In this document: in pieces, positions 1-12,100 of the stretch | Position numbering within the stretch: the first letter of the stretch is position 1 | Layout of the letters: each line of letters opens with the position of its first letter | Source of the DNA: Cephalotrichum gorgonifer | Taxonomy: Eukaryota; Ascomycota; Sordariomycetes; Microascales; Microascaceae | Reading direction: 5' to 3' | Assembly: GCA_900312665.1 (NCBI GenBank) | Contig: ONZQ02000016.1 | Coordinates: 533,361 to 597,360, forward strand | Length of the DNA stretch: 64,000 nt | The notes under the pieces: model-generated | Database searches by the model: none | The model's input: only the letters and a program-made list of their open reading frames with translations | What the model was told of the DNA's origin: nothing | Translations under genes and position numbers: made by a program

Positions 1-2878
1 AAAAAGGGTAAAAGATCTGTCTCCCTTGCTGTGCATTTTGCATGTGTTTTGGGTGGCCCACCAAGGATTCCGTTCCTGCCAAGGAAGGATAAATATTGGG
101 GGGGTAAGAGGTAGCAGGGGGGGAGGGCGATTTAAAAATAAATTCATACATACTTTACTCCGTTACTTTGGTTCAGCGCTTAACGGACTCTTTGTCTTGT
201 TAATGTGTAATACACGTGCGAGTGTTCCTCACCGGAGCGGAGACACGTGCGTGCTGGAGGGGATGCTTGGCTCGAGATGGGATCGGGGGGGGGGAATAAG
301 CTCACCGGGGAAGGAATCAAGAAAGTGCCATTCCCCACAGCTACTAGTAAACGTCACGCTTATATTGGACGCTAGATCAAGCTTGGCGACCCCTGTCCAA
401 TCAGAAGTACCCGTTTTCTCGTACTTGTTCAAGCACGCACAAGGGTTTATTATTACTAGTATGATTCGGAACAACTTTGTGTTACACGAATAGTCGGCAA
501 GGGTGGTGAACCGATCTGATTGTCCTTGTATATTATTCGTCCCCTCACTTTGGCCGAAAACCAAAGGGAAGCTAGGGAACGAACCGTGGTCGGGGACTTA
601 CTAGGTTTCCCCTGCCTACGCTGCCTACCCCGAGCTCAGATCCCCGAAGAGGATATGCTTAGTCCCCTTGTGTTATGTCGATCACCCACTCGCGTGCGTG
701 CAGTGTGTCGTCCCTGGGAGGGGGGGCGGGAACCATCCCAGAGCATGTCGTAATACCGTTCCCTTTCCCCTTCCCGCCAGGCGAGAGAGAGCGAACTGTC
801 TACATAGTACGACCACGGCACGAACCCTGTTCGCTCACAGCTTCCCGCCCCGGGCCGCCTCAGTGCTGTAAAGCGGCCTGTCAGTACTCAGCATTCGTCC
901 ACCCCACTCATTTCGCGCATCTTCTCTCACTTTCTTCTTTTTTTAAATTGCGATATACAAACCTGCCCGAGTCCTCGGGAATCCATCCCCCCCTTTCCCC
1001 CTCCTCCCGAATCCCATGCATGCTCCTTTCGAGGGGACCTGCGCGGGTGACACCCCCTTTTCCCCCTCTTCTTGTTTTCCCGTTGCGGTCCCACACACAC
1101 ACCCACCGGAGCCCAGTAGAAGTGACCTGCAGGAGAGGTCGGCGCTTAATGGTTATTTTTAGAACTATTTATAGAAAGAAAAAAAAGAGCTCTTGCGGGT
1201 GTAACCTAACCCACTTTTCTCTCTCCCGGGAGGCGGCACCCCATTCCAATTATTTGCTTGGCTTGGTCGCGATTGTGTATTACGTATATTACGTATTATG
1301 TAGGATGCGAGGGGCACGCCTGAGCGGCCTTGATGCTATGCTCGGAGTGCATTTTTGCAGGCTGGAGATGACGTGGGACTCGGTACGGAGTTGGGTATGT
1401 AGGTGCATGTGGTGTCAGGTACGGGTTACAGTCAGTTCCCCAGACTGAGGCCGGGCTTGCGCGTCCACCATTCCTCGGGCCGTCTGATCTTTTTTGAGGA
1501 TATCCTTGGGGCGAGCGGGATGGAGGTGCGCCTGGACCCTGAGGCCCAGGGGAGAAGAAAAAAAAAAGAGACGGCTCACTTGCGAGGGGACCTTTTTCCA
1601 CCTAGAAAATTACATTTCCCTGCGGAAGGCTTTCCGCCCATTTTGTCTTGTGAAACGAAACAGGAGGCAGAATCCTCGACCCTTTGGGGGCTACTGCCCG
1701 CACGAAGAAGTGCCTCCTAAACCCCAAAACTCTCAAACCACCCATTCCCGCCTCCCCCGCCCTAGAGAGTCGTGAAGATAAAAAAGAAGAAGAAGAAAAC
1801 AGCCGTTCCGCCTCAAAATGCCCGATGACCATACGGCCCGAGACACGGTTGAGCATCTGGGCCGCATGCGGAATGGGCCCTGCCTGGCCCGGCCATTACT
1901 GGCCCGGGGCGGGGGCGGCCCTTTTCCAGGCCAGCATGGGCCCGTCTCTGGGCCTTAGTTTGGGGGGCTATAGGGGGATGAAGAAGTAAGAGAGTGTGTA
2001 TTGTGGTGGTGGTGGTGGGTGGGGGTATGATTGCGTCCCGGACCTAGAGCCCGGATTTACGGAGGTGTTCCCGGAGGTGTGGGCCCTACAAGCATACGTC
2101 GGTACTAGGGTTGTAAGGGCCGGATTTGGGGCTAGGCCGGGTAGAGCGGCCCTGCCATGTAGGGAGACCAACTCGGTCCCGAAGCAGACCGAGTCAGACC
2201 GAATACGTAGGGCAGAGGACAAGGGAAAGGGAGAAAAAAGCAAGTAGGCCAACTCACGAGACTGGCCATCTCCCGGCTCGCTGAATCTGCAAAGCTCAAC
2301 CGACATGACCAGTCAGTCGACTTACACCACCCCGCCCGTTAATGAGAAACACCCTCAACGGAGGTCCATTCCATTCCTCACTCACTCCCCCGCCACAATT
2401 AGAAAAAAGTCTCCGGAAGGAGCCGCAAGAAACATATTTCCCGAAGGAGACATTATCTCACCCTTCTCATCTTTCGCCATCTGTCCCCTTTGTTCATTTT
2501 TGTCTTTATCTTGCATGATAAGCGGCGGCTAATGATCTGGGCGTACTCGTACGACAGGCGGCGGCGGCGCGGGGGAGAGGCGGGCTGTGCAACCCTTCTC
2601 GAAGTCGTGGCGGTGCAAAACAAAAAAGGCAGACTAACTACATGCCTATCTCCATCTCTCTCACCTCTCTCTCCATCCTATCCCTTACTTCCCCTCGTAC
2701 CTGTCAATCACCGAAAAAGCGCTCCATTCTCACATCATCCGTACCCCCCCTCCACTTCTACGAAGTACCGTTGTATTAATTGATTTGAAATTCGAATAGG
2801 AAGAACCAAAAAAGAAGGGAAAAAGAAAAGAGAAACTCAGCCACCGCCTTCGCTACGCCGGATCCCCGCCATTCCGGC

Positions 2879-3014
2879 AACACACATACACACTACACAT
2901 ACACACTACACATACAACAACGCAGATACTCATGTAAACGCGCGCAAAATACACACACGCCCTCCTCCTTCCGCGTCTAACATCCCACACACTTACACAC
3001 ACGCACGCACGCAT
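2879..3014. repeat. CA-rich microsatellite tract
   Basis: Two CA-rich patches, about 2880-2917 and 2951-3013, are built from imperfect CACACTACACATA-like units followed by ACACACGC and GCAC runs. This is ordinary simple-sequence DNA with no coding potential. Confidence 0.8.
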
Positions 3015-3850
3015 GTGCAGCTATTTTTTTATAGTCCGCTTGCGCCTCATCCCCATACCGCATACCGCATACCCGCCCCATCGCATACGAACAAAGCCGC
3101 ATATGCCCTCGCAGAAAAATAAATCGAGAAATGCTACCCCGTAAACTAGATTACCACTTAACCCACTTACGGAAATACAGTCAGGCCCCACCATATGGCA
3201 AAGATGATATATCAAGAATATGGGGGGGGGGGAGTGGAGAGTGGAAGGGGGAGTGGGCATCTCTCTTCCGGAAGGATCGATAGCCGCGAAGCATAGCCCC
3301 CTTCTTTTCTTTCTTCGGATGCTATCTTGGCCGGTGCGGATATTCTACCTCCCGGTGAGCAACCATCGACTAAGCGCGAGCATAGCCTCAAGAACATAAA
3401 AAAGAAAACACACGCTAGAGGGAAAGGAAAAGCAAAGAAAAGTAAGCTAGTGTTAGGCTTAGGCTTAGGCGCCGGGAGGATGCGGCTATCTGCCGGGTAC
3501 GAGACGGGAGATCCACATATAGATCGAGGTTGCGTCGAGAAATGTGGCCATCCCGGCCTCCGGCCCGATCGATCGAGCAAAGGAGCCGCGAGCTTGGAGA
3601 AAAAGAAGGAAGAGAGGGCTGCGGTTGGTCCCTTCGTAAGTTCAGGAACATGAAACTCGCCACAGCCACATTCTCCTCTCCCACTCTCTACGCTTCCCTC
3701 CCCACGCCGTATTCCCCTCTCGCTTGCCTGTACCACACCACCCCCCCGTACATTGTAGTTTGTGTAAGCTCCGTCCCTCGTACGAGCAACGTCAGCCCTA
3801 CGCCCAGCTTCCGTTCCTCAACCCCAAACTCACACTCCCCCCTCCTTTCC

Positions 3851-3990
3851 CGGGTGAGCCGCACTCTAGAACAGAACCCGTGGCCCCTCCCTGCGGTGGA
3901 AGGTGGACCGAGAAACATCCCGGGAGAGCCGCACACTAGACCAGAACCCGTGGCCCCTCCCTGCGGTAGAAGGAAGTCCGAAGACATCCC
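3851..3990 (+). repeat. Two tandem copies of a 70-bp unit
   Basis: The unit beginning CGGGTGAGCCGCAC at 3851 is repeated almost identically from 3921. Both copies contain CAGAACCCGTGGCCCCTCC and CTGCGGT, and both end in ACATCCCGGG. A third copy begins with CGGG at 3990 but diverges at once. Differences between copies are scattered single bases. No gene function is implied. Confidence 0.9.
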
Positions 3991-4080
3991 GGGCCACGCC
4001 CATTGTTCGCCTACGAAGCTTAGTCCACCCTGCGTTTGAAAACGGCACGTGAGTGGGCGGCGAAATGCCGTTAGGGGGGC

Positions 4081-4453
4081 ATTCCTCGGTGAGCCCGTGA
4101 GCTCCGAGGATACCCCGTGACACTTGCCTTCATCCCATGCGTTACTCGGTGGGAAAGAGACGACGATGAGGGTGGGCGTTGGCATTCCTCGATGAGTCCG
4201 AGGTCGGTCCGCTTCCTACTTCCTAACTTTTTACCTCATACTAGCCCATACCACGTGTCGTAAACCACCATGAAACATACGCCGAGATGGGCTCTGGCAT
4301 TAATTCCTCGGTGAGCCCGAGCTTAATCTTTACACACCGAACCCCCTCCTCCCACTCCTTCCTAGCCTCATACCACGCGCCCACGCGCCATAGATCATGA
4401 AGCAGAGGACATCCCACGATATGCGCGCCGTTCATTCCTCGGTGAGCCCGAAG
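4081..4453 (+). repeat. Four diverged repeats carrying a CTCGGTGAGCCCGAG hairpin
   Basis: A conserved block ATTCCTCGGTGAGCCCGAG starts at 4081, 4184, 4303 and 4434 (spacings 103, 119 and 131 bp). The core can fold into a small hairpin, CTCGG/CCGAG with a TGAGC loop. In the 4184 copy the core has two transitions (CTCGATGAGTCCGAG). Between blocks 2-3 and 3-4 there is weaker shared sequence (CTTCCTA, CCTCATAC, CCACG), suggesting an old tandem array. The block also resembles the GGTGAGCCGC start of the 70-bp repeats just upstream. Confidence 0.8.
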
Positions 4454-5222
4454 TTCCGTTCCACCTCATCCATTCCTCCTCCCATCACGCTAGCCCACGG
4501 TCGACTCGCAGCCGAGTTCGTCGCTTCTCCGACTAACCCATGATCTCCCCCCGGGGCACCTCCTCAAAGAGGGGTAAGGAGAGGGGAGCGGGGAGGACGA
4601 GAAGAGGTGAGGAAAAACCAAAGATCCACGGGGAGATAGAAAACAAGAGAAGAAGCAAGAGGGTAATGAACCTCTCCCAAGAAGAGAGCAGTATAACGAG
4701 AAGATGTAGGACAGTGATAGCGCGAGAGTGTAAAATGAAGAAGAAATGTCTTAAGTCTAATACCAAAAACACCCAAAGCAAAAAAGCCCTCAACCTCCGG
4801 ATTTTTTTTCACGTTCCCGCAGAACACCCCTTCAACCCGAGTTTTGCCCACTCCAAAACCTTCCTCTTCTCCCCCCCATCCTCCTCCTCGCTACCCTTTC
4901 CACGAGCAACAACAAGTCTTCCATGTTGTTTCCCAGAGCTCCTTCCGCTCCTCCTCAAGCCGCAGTTCCCGCGGGGGCAAGACCAATTCCAGCACCGGCC
5001 CAACCAACCGAACAAAACGACGGAGAAAAAAAAAACACCGTAAACACCGACCCCCGAGAGAGAAACCTTGAAACGAGACAAATTACTATTACATAGAGTA
5101 AACAAGACACGGAACGAAACGAAAAGGGCCACTAAACAAAGAGAGAGGAAAGCCCCAACGCGCAGAAATAAGGTCCCCAAAACGAAAAAGATGAAGAGGA
5201 GCAGAACTTGACCCAAGCTCAC

Positions 5223-6862
5223 TCAGAGCTGAGCAGACACCCTCCTCTGCTGCACCCTATCCGAGGACGCCTTCCCGTCGCTCTCCGAGTCGTCGTCGCT
5301 GGGCGCCCTGCTGTCCATGTCCCTATTCTGGCCCTTCGTCATCTTCACAAAAAAGTCAAGTTAGCTTCTCTCTCTCTCTCCGTCTCTCACCCGCGTACTC
5401 AACCAAAGGGAAGAAAGAGCTAATACTCACCCATGATCTCACCCCCCCAATAAGCCCCACGGCGTACCCCGCTACGAAGTCGTTCATCCCCGCGCCCCCG
5501 CCGGGCTGGTACAGGCCCCCGGGGCTCCTCAGCGTCGCCGACGCGGGCGACAGCGTGTCGCCGTTGTGCGAGTGGTGCCTCGCGGGGCTCTGCGGGCGGC
5601 TGGCGGGCCAGAACTGCCTCAGCTCGCGCGAGAGCTCCTGCCCCGTCGTCGACCAGTTGGTGCGGATGTTATCCCGGAGGTCCTGCACGTGGCGCTTCAG
5701 GTCGAGCTCGTTCTTCTTCAGCCAGCTGACGTTGAGCTCCTGGCGGGACGCGCCGCGCTTGAACTGGCGCGCCAGGTACTTCTCGTAGTCGCGGACGACC
5801 CTGCGTGTCGCGTACAAGTCAGTTTCAGGGGTCTTGCGTGTGTGTGTGCGTGTGCGCGTGGTGCGGCGGGATAAGGCAATACGGGACGGAGATGAGTGAG
5901 GAAAGGGAAAGGAGTAACAGGGGGGTGGCTTACCTCGTGATAATGCCCGTAGTGCTGACCCCCTCAGTCCGCTGCGTCACAAGGAACTTGCCGGCCTTCT
6001 TGATGGGCTCGTAGATGTCGTCTCCCTCGTCGGCGACGTAGGGGAGGTCGTCGTGCGCGACGTAGTCGATCTGGTGCTCCTCGAGGAACTCGGGCGTCAC
6101 GATCCACGGGCAGTCCTCGACCACCTCGTCCACCCACTTGCAGTGGCGCACCGTCTCGGCGCGCTCGGCGCCCGACAGCACCGTCAGGCCCTTGCGCTTG
6201 TGGGTCTCGTGGTCTCCCGTGACGCCGACGAGGAGGTAGGTGTTGGGGAAGGCCTTCTTGGCCTGTTCGAGCTGGCGCATGTGGCTGGGGAGCGTGTGCG
6301 TTAGTAAGTGTCGTATACAAAGAAGGCATCGTCACAGGGTGAACTGAAAGCCGAACGCCAAATAGGGGAGGGTCCCTGGGGCAAAGAAATGAGAGGCGAA
6401 GAAACAAACTCACCCAAGGTGGAACAGATCGAAGACACCGTCGGCGTACACCCGTACGGGCCGCCCAACCGGCGGCGGGTTCGTCTTGTACCCGCCAGCG
6501 GGATCCGTCAGCTTGCCCAGCGGCGGCTCGGCCATGGCGCCGTTCGCCTCGCCCCTGCCGACCAGCGAGGCCCTCCTGGGCTGCCGGCCGACGCGCTCGG
6601 CGATGTCGGCGCTCGCCTCGGTGGTGTCGCTCCGCTCGCCGGGGTCGGCCTGCTGCGCACGGATGTCGGAGCTGCGCTGCCTCTTGGGCGGGTGGTGCTC
6701 GACGGCATCCGCGGCCGTGGTGTCGCCCTCCTCGGCCGACGCGTCGCGGGACGAGGGCTGGAGCGTGGGCTCGACGATGTCGGCGACTGATGGGACCTCT
6801 AGCTTCGTGGTCGAGCCGGCGCGCTTACGCTTCCCGGCGGTCGACCGTGTAGGAGAGGTCAT
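5223..6862 (-). CDS. PCT1: Choline-phosphate cytidylyltransferase (CCT)
   Basis: Makes CDP-choline from CTP and phosphocholine, the rate-setting step of the Kennedy pathway for phosphatidylcholine; it acts at nuclear and ER membranes. The spliced model is 429 aa from four exons: 6862-6414, 6284-5934, 5800-5431 and 5342-5223. All introns have GT..AG ends and the phases close. A disordered Ser/Thr-rich N-terminus of about 130 residues precedes RVYADGVFDLFHLGH, which holds the HxGH nucleotide-binding motif (residues about 148-151, split by intron 1). The second signature RTEGVSTTGIITR ends exon 2 and is followed by VVRDYEKYLARQ. The Lys/Arg- and Leu-containing stretch after it fits the family's lipid-sensing amphipathic segment. 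The tail is Asp/Ser-rich (SDDDSESDGK). The HSGH seen in animals is HLGH here. Family assignment is certain; the short last exon is inferred from splice signals only. Confidence 0.95.
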
Positions 6863-9130
6863 GGTTGTGGATGGGGTGGGTTGTTTCTTATTTTAGGGAT
6901 TTGGCTACTGCCCGGTGTGGAAGTTTGAATGGCGGGATAGATCGAGGTTTCTTATCTTCGGGATGATAAAGGGTTTGCGGGTATTCGTTTCGATGAGACA
7001 GGTGGAGAGAGGGTGTCTTCTGATGGTCGAATGTTGGCTGCGAGGGAGGCAAACGGTTCGCGAGGGAGGGGGCGGTGTTTCTGGCTTCGTGTTAGACAAG
7101 CAACACAATCAATGACTCTCCTAGTGGTTGAGATGGAAATCCAGCGCAGGTTTTTATCGGAGTCCGGCGATGATGAGCCACCGTGGCACTGACGACATCG
7201 CGCAGCTGATTGGTGTGTGGGAGCTCGGCAAGCCGGGAGAGGTGAGGTAATAGGTGACAGTACATACCAGATACGGAAAAGCCACCCAGCTAATGGAAAG
7301 TAGGGAAAGAAAAAAAGTATAAAGGCTACAGATGCGGAATTGGAAGCCGTCCCCGGTTGATGGCGATTGCTATGCGGGTTGGAGTTGTGGAGGACTGGCG
7401 TAATGCTCTCGGGGGAAGGAAAATGCGGAGAGAGGGAGTAATGAGGTTTGGACAGGAACCCACAGGCGAAAGCGTGGCGTCAAAGATAGCGGAGACCTGT
7501 TAGAAGTAGCGCCCCCGATTCTTGACGAATTTCTTATCGAAATCGGAGAGGACTAAAGGGCTATGTGGTGAAGTAAGCTGGGGGAGGGGTGATCCGTTCT
7601 CTCGCGGGGAGTGAAGTCCATAAAAAAAAAGCTATGCTTGTTCGGTTCGCGTCTTTTCTTCGAATTGGGGTATCCGTTTCGGGAAGTTCCCCAAAACCGA
7701 TGCCCGAGCTTTTGGTTGAGGGATGACAGGGGTTGAGAAAAAAAGGAGGTAGGACCCGCACGCAAGCTAAAGGGGGAGAGGGGAAATTTCAATTTCAAGG
7801 AACACTAGTAGAAAAAAAAGAGGATCAAGCTTCCAAGGGTGAGTGAGGATTGGAAAAAATGAAAGAAAACAAACGGGAATCGAAGGGGGAATACAAAGTA
7901 TACTTGTACAGAGAGGATCAGGTCAGACTACAACTACGAAGGAGAGCTGAATAAGATTGATTCCCCGGTTCTCTCGACACGGGGGGAAATGAACCAATTT
8001 TTTTTCTTTTGGAGGGGAGCTGTTTTCTTTCCTTAAGATTGGGGTTGGCATTGGCATGGCGTCACGTCACGTCTCATGCTGAGAGGCCAGGTTTGATGGA
8101 CCGCGTTCCTTCCCCCCAAGGTTACTTCGGAGCTAGTAAGGTACTACCCGCGCTGCGCACGTAATTTGCTCCATTGGTGGCAGGGATTACACGGACCATG
8201 GGAGTTCTGGTCTGGGCCTCGACCCAAGCCACGAGTCTACGAACGCGAAAGTGTCAGTATTATTCTTAGGACAGAATAAACGAGACATATAACAGCATAT
8301 ATAGCGTTGGGGGTTGCACCTTCCTTTGTCTTCGAGATTCTTTGACAGTTTGGGGTTGAGTCAAGTCCTCCAACACCACATGTATTGAACCTACATGCAC
8401 GAGTGAGTTGACAAGCTTCAATAATTCTGTCGTCCTACATCCATCACAAAATCGAAGACTGCCAAAAGAACGGCAAAGAACATATTAAACTCGCCCTCAA
8501 TTTTTTTCTCAATAAAAGTTACCGACCTACTCATAAATGCAGAACCCCCCGTTTCCCCTTGTTACGCGCCCGCCCCTTGCAAAAAAGAAAAGAATAAAAC
8601 AAGGTGGCCAAACCAAAATCCGTTATTATACATCCGGGGGGAAATAACTATCTTGGGCAGTTCCAGCGGAAGGAAATAACGAACAAGAGGGAAACAAAAA
8701 AAAGATATAAGCCTGGTTGAGAGGTGTGCATCGTTGGAAAACAGGGGGGGCCGAACCCTCCTTCTTTTCCTCTGGCGGTATATCCATCCTCCTATCTTCC
8801 CCCTTTTTCCCTCTCAAATCCCGTTCCCGTCTAAACTCTTCCCGCAACGCCCCCCCCCCCTTTTCTTCCCCCTTTCCCAGCTCTTTCTTTTCTGAAAATA
8901 TTTTTGTAGGGCTGGTTTGGCGCGTCCTGAATGTCAACGAAGAGAGCTCCATCTCCCATATCGTACCCCCAAAACCAGAAAACCGAATGTCAAAAATTAC
9001 AAAACGAAACGGGGCCCGAAAGAGACCCAGCCGTAAAACCGTGGTTAAAAAGGTGACCAGGCAGAAAACCATTTGATGCAGAGGGGAGAATAAAGTGAAT
9101 CCCGTAGGCTCGTCAACCCCTCCGGGGGAC
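6863..9130. other. Spacer between two minus-strand genes
   Basis: No supportable gene. The right part (about 8600-9130) is probably the 3' untranslated region of the HRP1-like gene. The left part is upstream of the cytidylyltransferase. A TATAAAGG sequence near 7319 and several A-runs are visible. An open frame at 8626-9456 (-) overlaps the HRP1 C-terminus in another frame and is judged a shadow. Confidence 0.5.
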
Positions 9131-12100
9131 CTAACCCCGCGAGTAAGGGTGGAACCCGCGATTCGCGCCCCTCCCGCCGCCGCGATAGTTGGCGCCGGGC
9201 CTCCCCGCGTTCCTCGGTCCCGTAGGCGCGTTGGCGGGGGCCGACGACCCGCCCCTCTGCTTGAACCCGCCACGGCCCGGGCCCTGCGGCACGTTAGGCT
9301 GCGGGACATCGTCGTACATGCCCTCCCATGAGGTCGGGCCACCGCCGTATCCATGTGCCTGTCCCTGTCCCTGACCATGGCCCTGGCCCTGTCCGTACTG
9401 GTTGTTGTTATCTCGTCCCCTACGCTGCTGCTGTTGTTGGGCAGGCTGCTGGTCATACATCTGCTGCTGCTGGTCGTAGCCCCCCTGTCCCTGGCCCATG
9501 CCGCCGGCGCCCTGAGGGCTCATGTCTCCGCCGCCCATGCCGCCGGAAGGCATTCCTCCTTGCTGCTGCTGCTGCTGCTGCTGCGCAGCCATCATCTGCT
9601 GCATCATAGCCGGGTTCATGCCGCCCATCATGCCAGGGTTCCCTCCCTGCGCGCCAGGGGAACCTGCACCCCGACCCATCATCTGCTGTTGCATCTGAGC
9701 CATCATCATCTGTTGCATCATGGGGTTCATCGGACCCATCCCGCCTCCCATCCCGCGGTTCATGGCCATCTGCTGCTGCTGCTGTTGCATGGCCGCGAAA
9801 TACTGCTGCATACGCTGCATGTACTGTGCCATGACTTGCGGGCTCATGCCACCCGCGATCGCCTGCGCACCGCCCACCCCGCCCTGCTGCCCTCCTCCCC
9901 CGACCTGGTCGTCCTTCCGGAACTTATTCCTGCGTGCCGCCTCCTCCTCCTCACGGATGTTGCCCCGCGGCTGCGCCTTCTTCACCTCGATGGGCTTGCC
10001 GTGGATCTCGAGCGGGGTGTTGATGCAGGCCTCAACTCCCGCCTCGTTCTCGAACGTGACGAACCCGAAGCCCCGCGGTCGGCCGGTGTCCTTGTCCATC
10101 ATAAGGGTCGCGTCGACGACGCGGCCGAACTGTTGGAAGTACTCGCGGAACTCCTGGTCCGTCGCCTCTTGGCTGACGCCGCCGACAAAGATCTTGCTGG
10201 TCTTCTCCTGCTCATCCCGAGGGATGGCTCGTTTGGGATCGATCTGCGTGACGAAAGCAATGGGTTAGCAACTGATGCCCCTGGCACAAACAAGAAACAG
10301 GGAGAGAAAGGGAAGGCAGATATAAATACAATTTTGCCGTCGAGGAAGTGCTCCTTGACCATAACAGTGTTCACCGTCTTCGCGTCCTTGAATGTGAGAA
10401 ACCCGAAGCCTCGCGAGCGGCCAGTATTATTGTCCCTCATGACGGTGCACTCGACCACCTCGCCGAACTCGGAGAAGTAATTTCGGAGCGACTCTATTCA
10501 ATCCTAGCGGTTAGAGCTACATTCCCAAAAGAAAGACTCCTCTATGAGAGTAAATAGGGCTATCCCTTACCATCTGTCGTCTCCCAGTTCAAACCACCAA
10601 TGAACATTTTTCTGTAGCCATCACAAGTCAGTACATCGATGTTAGGTATTTTCAAATATGCTAACCAATATGGTAGCGATTAACGAAAAGGCCAGAGTAA
10701 AACGAGACGAAGATCTTGGGAGGAAGGTCCCATCTTGAAACCGACCGGGGAATGTATGGGTACGGCTTTGTGTGTGTTGTTGGACTATGGGGCTCGTGCA
10801 GGTTTGGCCGCGGGCCTAGGTCAATTGTAGAACTCCTCATCTCCTCCGCATACCCAGGATGACGAGAAGTCGGCGTCAAGGTGTCCTCATGAGCCGTAGA
10901 GACGGCAGCGATGGAACGAGTCCTGCGGGCCGTAGAGGTGCCCGAAGCAGAGCGGACGTCGTGCTCCATCTCCCATTCACCATCCTCCGCAGGGTAGTAC
11001 TCGTCTGGCGCGTCCATGTGCTCGTCCTCGCCAGGCCCACTCGCTCCGGACATTTCATAAGTGTCGCCTGTAGGCATCGAGTCATACGGCGGCTCGGTGT
11101 CCCAGAACGCCACGTCCTCCTGGCCTATATAGTCGCCAGGGTTGAAAGACATCATTGCAAATGCAAAGTCGTCCATGAGAATCCTTCCTCTTGTCGCTCT
11201 TGCTCGATTTCCTGTTCTTGTTGCTGAAGGTACTTGATCTTGCGAAATGAGCGGTGTGAAGCGATGTAAAGATAGCTGGTGATGATAGTTGGAAGGATGC
11301 ATGTATGTGGTAGGGATTCGAGTAGGTGTTAAATAGTTGAAGAATGAATTCTTAAGCCAGTGGCTTGCCCAAGAATATAGGAAGGCAGGGTATGTAGGGA
11401 AGAGAACGAGGATTGGAGCTGTCGCACAATTCACTCCGCCATTTAGGAAGCTTAAGTGAATGAACCCAGAGAGTGTCCCACCACCCTGCAATGGAGCACC
11501 TTCCCTCTTCAAATACTGCCAGCAGCTTCCTATGCTCCTTCCCGTTATCGAAACCGCAGAGGTGGAAATGGCTAGGCCGTTTAGAATGTGACGTTGTCCC
11601 CCGTACGCCCTGCCCTGCCTTCCTTATTCACTTCGGAATAGCCACACACCAATGCCCGAAGCCCAAAGGCAATGTCGTCACCAGCTTGTTCCCAGCTCTT
11701 CCAAGGCGCCACCGTCAGGGCAGCCGAACATGACCCGATGTCCCGTATACTCCGGGTTCGGTGCGGGAGGAAGCCCAGCACTGTACGTCATACGCCACGA
11801 CTCATCTCAGGATGTGGTAGCGAGCGGCGCTAGGTTCAATCTGCGGTCGAGTATTCGTCTGGATTTGCTATCGCTGTCTGCCTCTTGTCTGATCTTGCTA
11901 GGTACTGGCTCGAGATACTGGCTGTATGCTATGGCCAACCGAGAGAGGCGCAATTGCCAGAGTGCTCCTTCCTTTTGTTCCAGACAGCTAACCTCCAGCG
12001 TTCTCCATGATTTTGGCGCTATGGTGCTGTCTGGGTAGCTATTGTCGAATATGTCTGTACCATCAAGAACGATCCTTTGCCACTTTGGATCGGCCCTCCA

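Larger units (their letters stand above)
1..5222. other. Gene-free spacer, 5.2 kb
   Basis: I find no gene here. Open frames exist on both strands (for example 675-1448 +), but their translations are low-complexity Pro/Ser/Arg runs with no domain and no sensible splice sites. The sequence has many C-rich and A-rich tracts. The part nearest 5222 is probably the 3' untranslated region of the cytidylyltransferase gene. Repeats inside this stretch are listed separately. Confidence 0.6.

Noticed and set aside
675..1448. 257-codon frame in the first spacer
   Set aside because: Pro/Ser/Arg-rich translation, no domain, crosses simple-sequence DNA, no splice-site logic.
4181..4210. Hammerhead ribozyme core (CGATGAGTCCGAGG resembles CTGATGAG)
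   Set aside because: The leading CTGATGA is imperfect, no conserved GAAA strand or third stem is found, and sister copies read GGTGAGCC.
9353..10480. 375-codon plus-strand frame opposite HRP1
   Set aside because: Leu/His-rich mirror of the Gln/Met-rich HRP1 tail; the minus strand encodes two clear RRMs.
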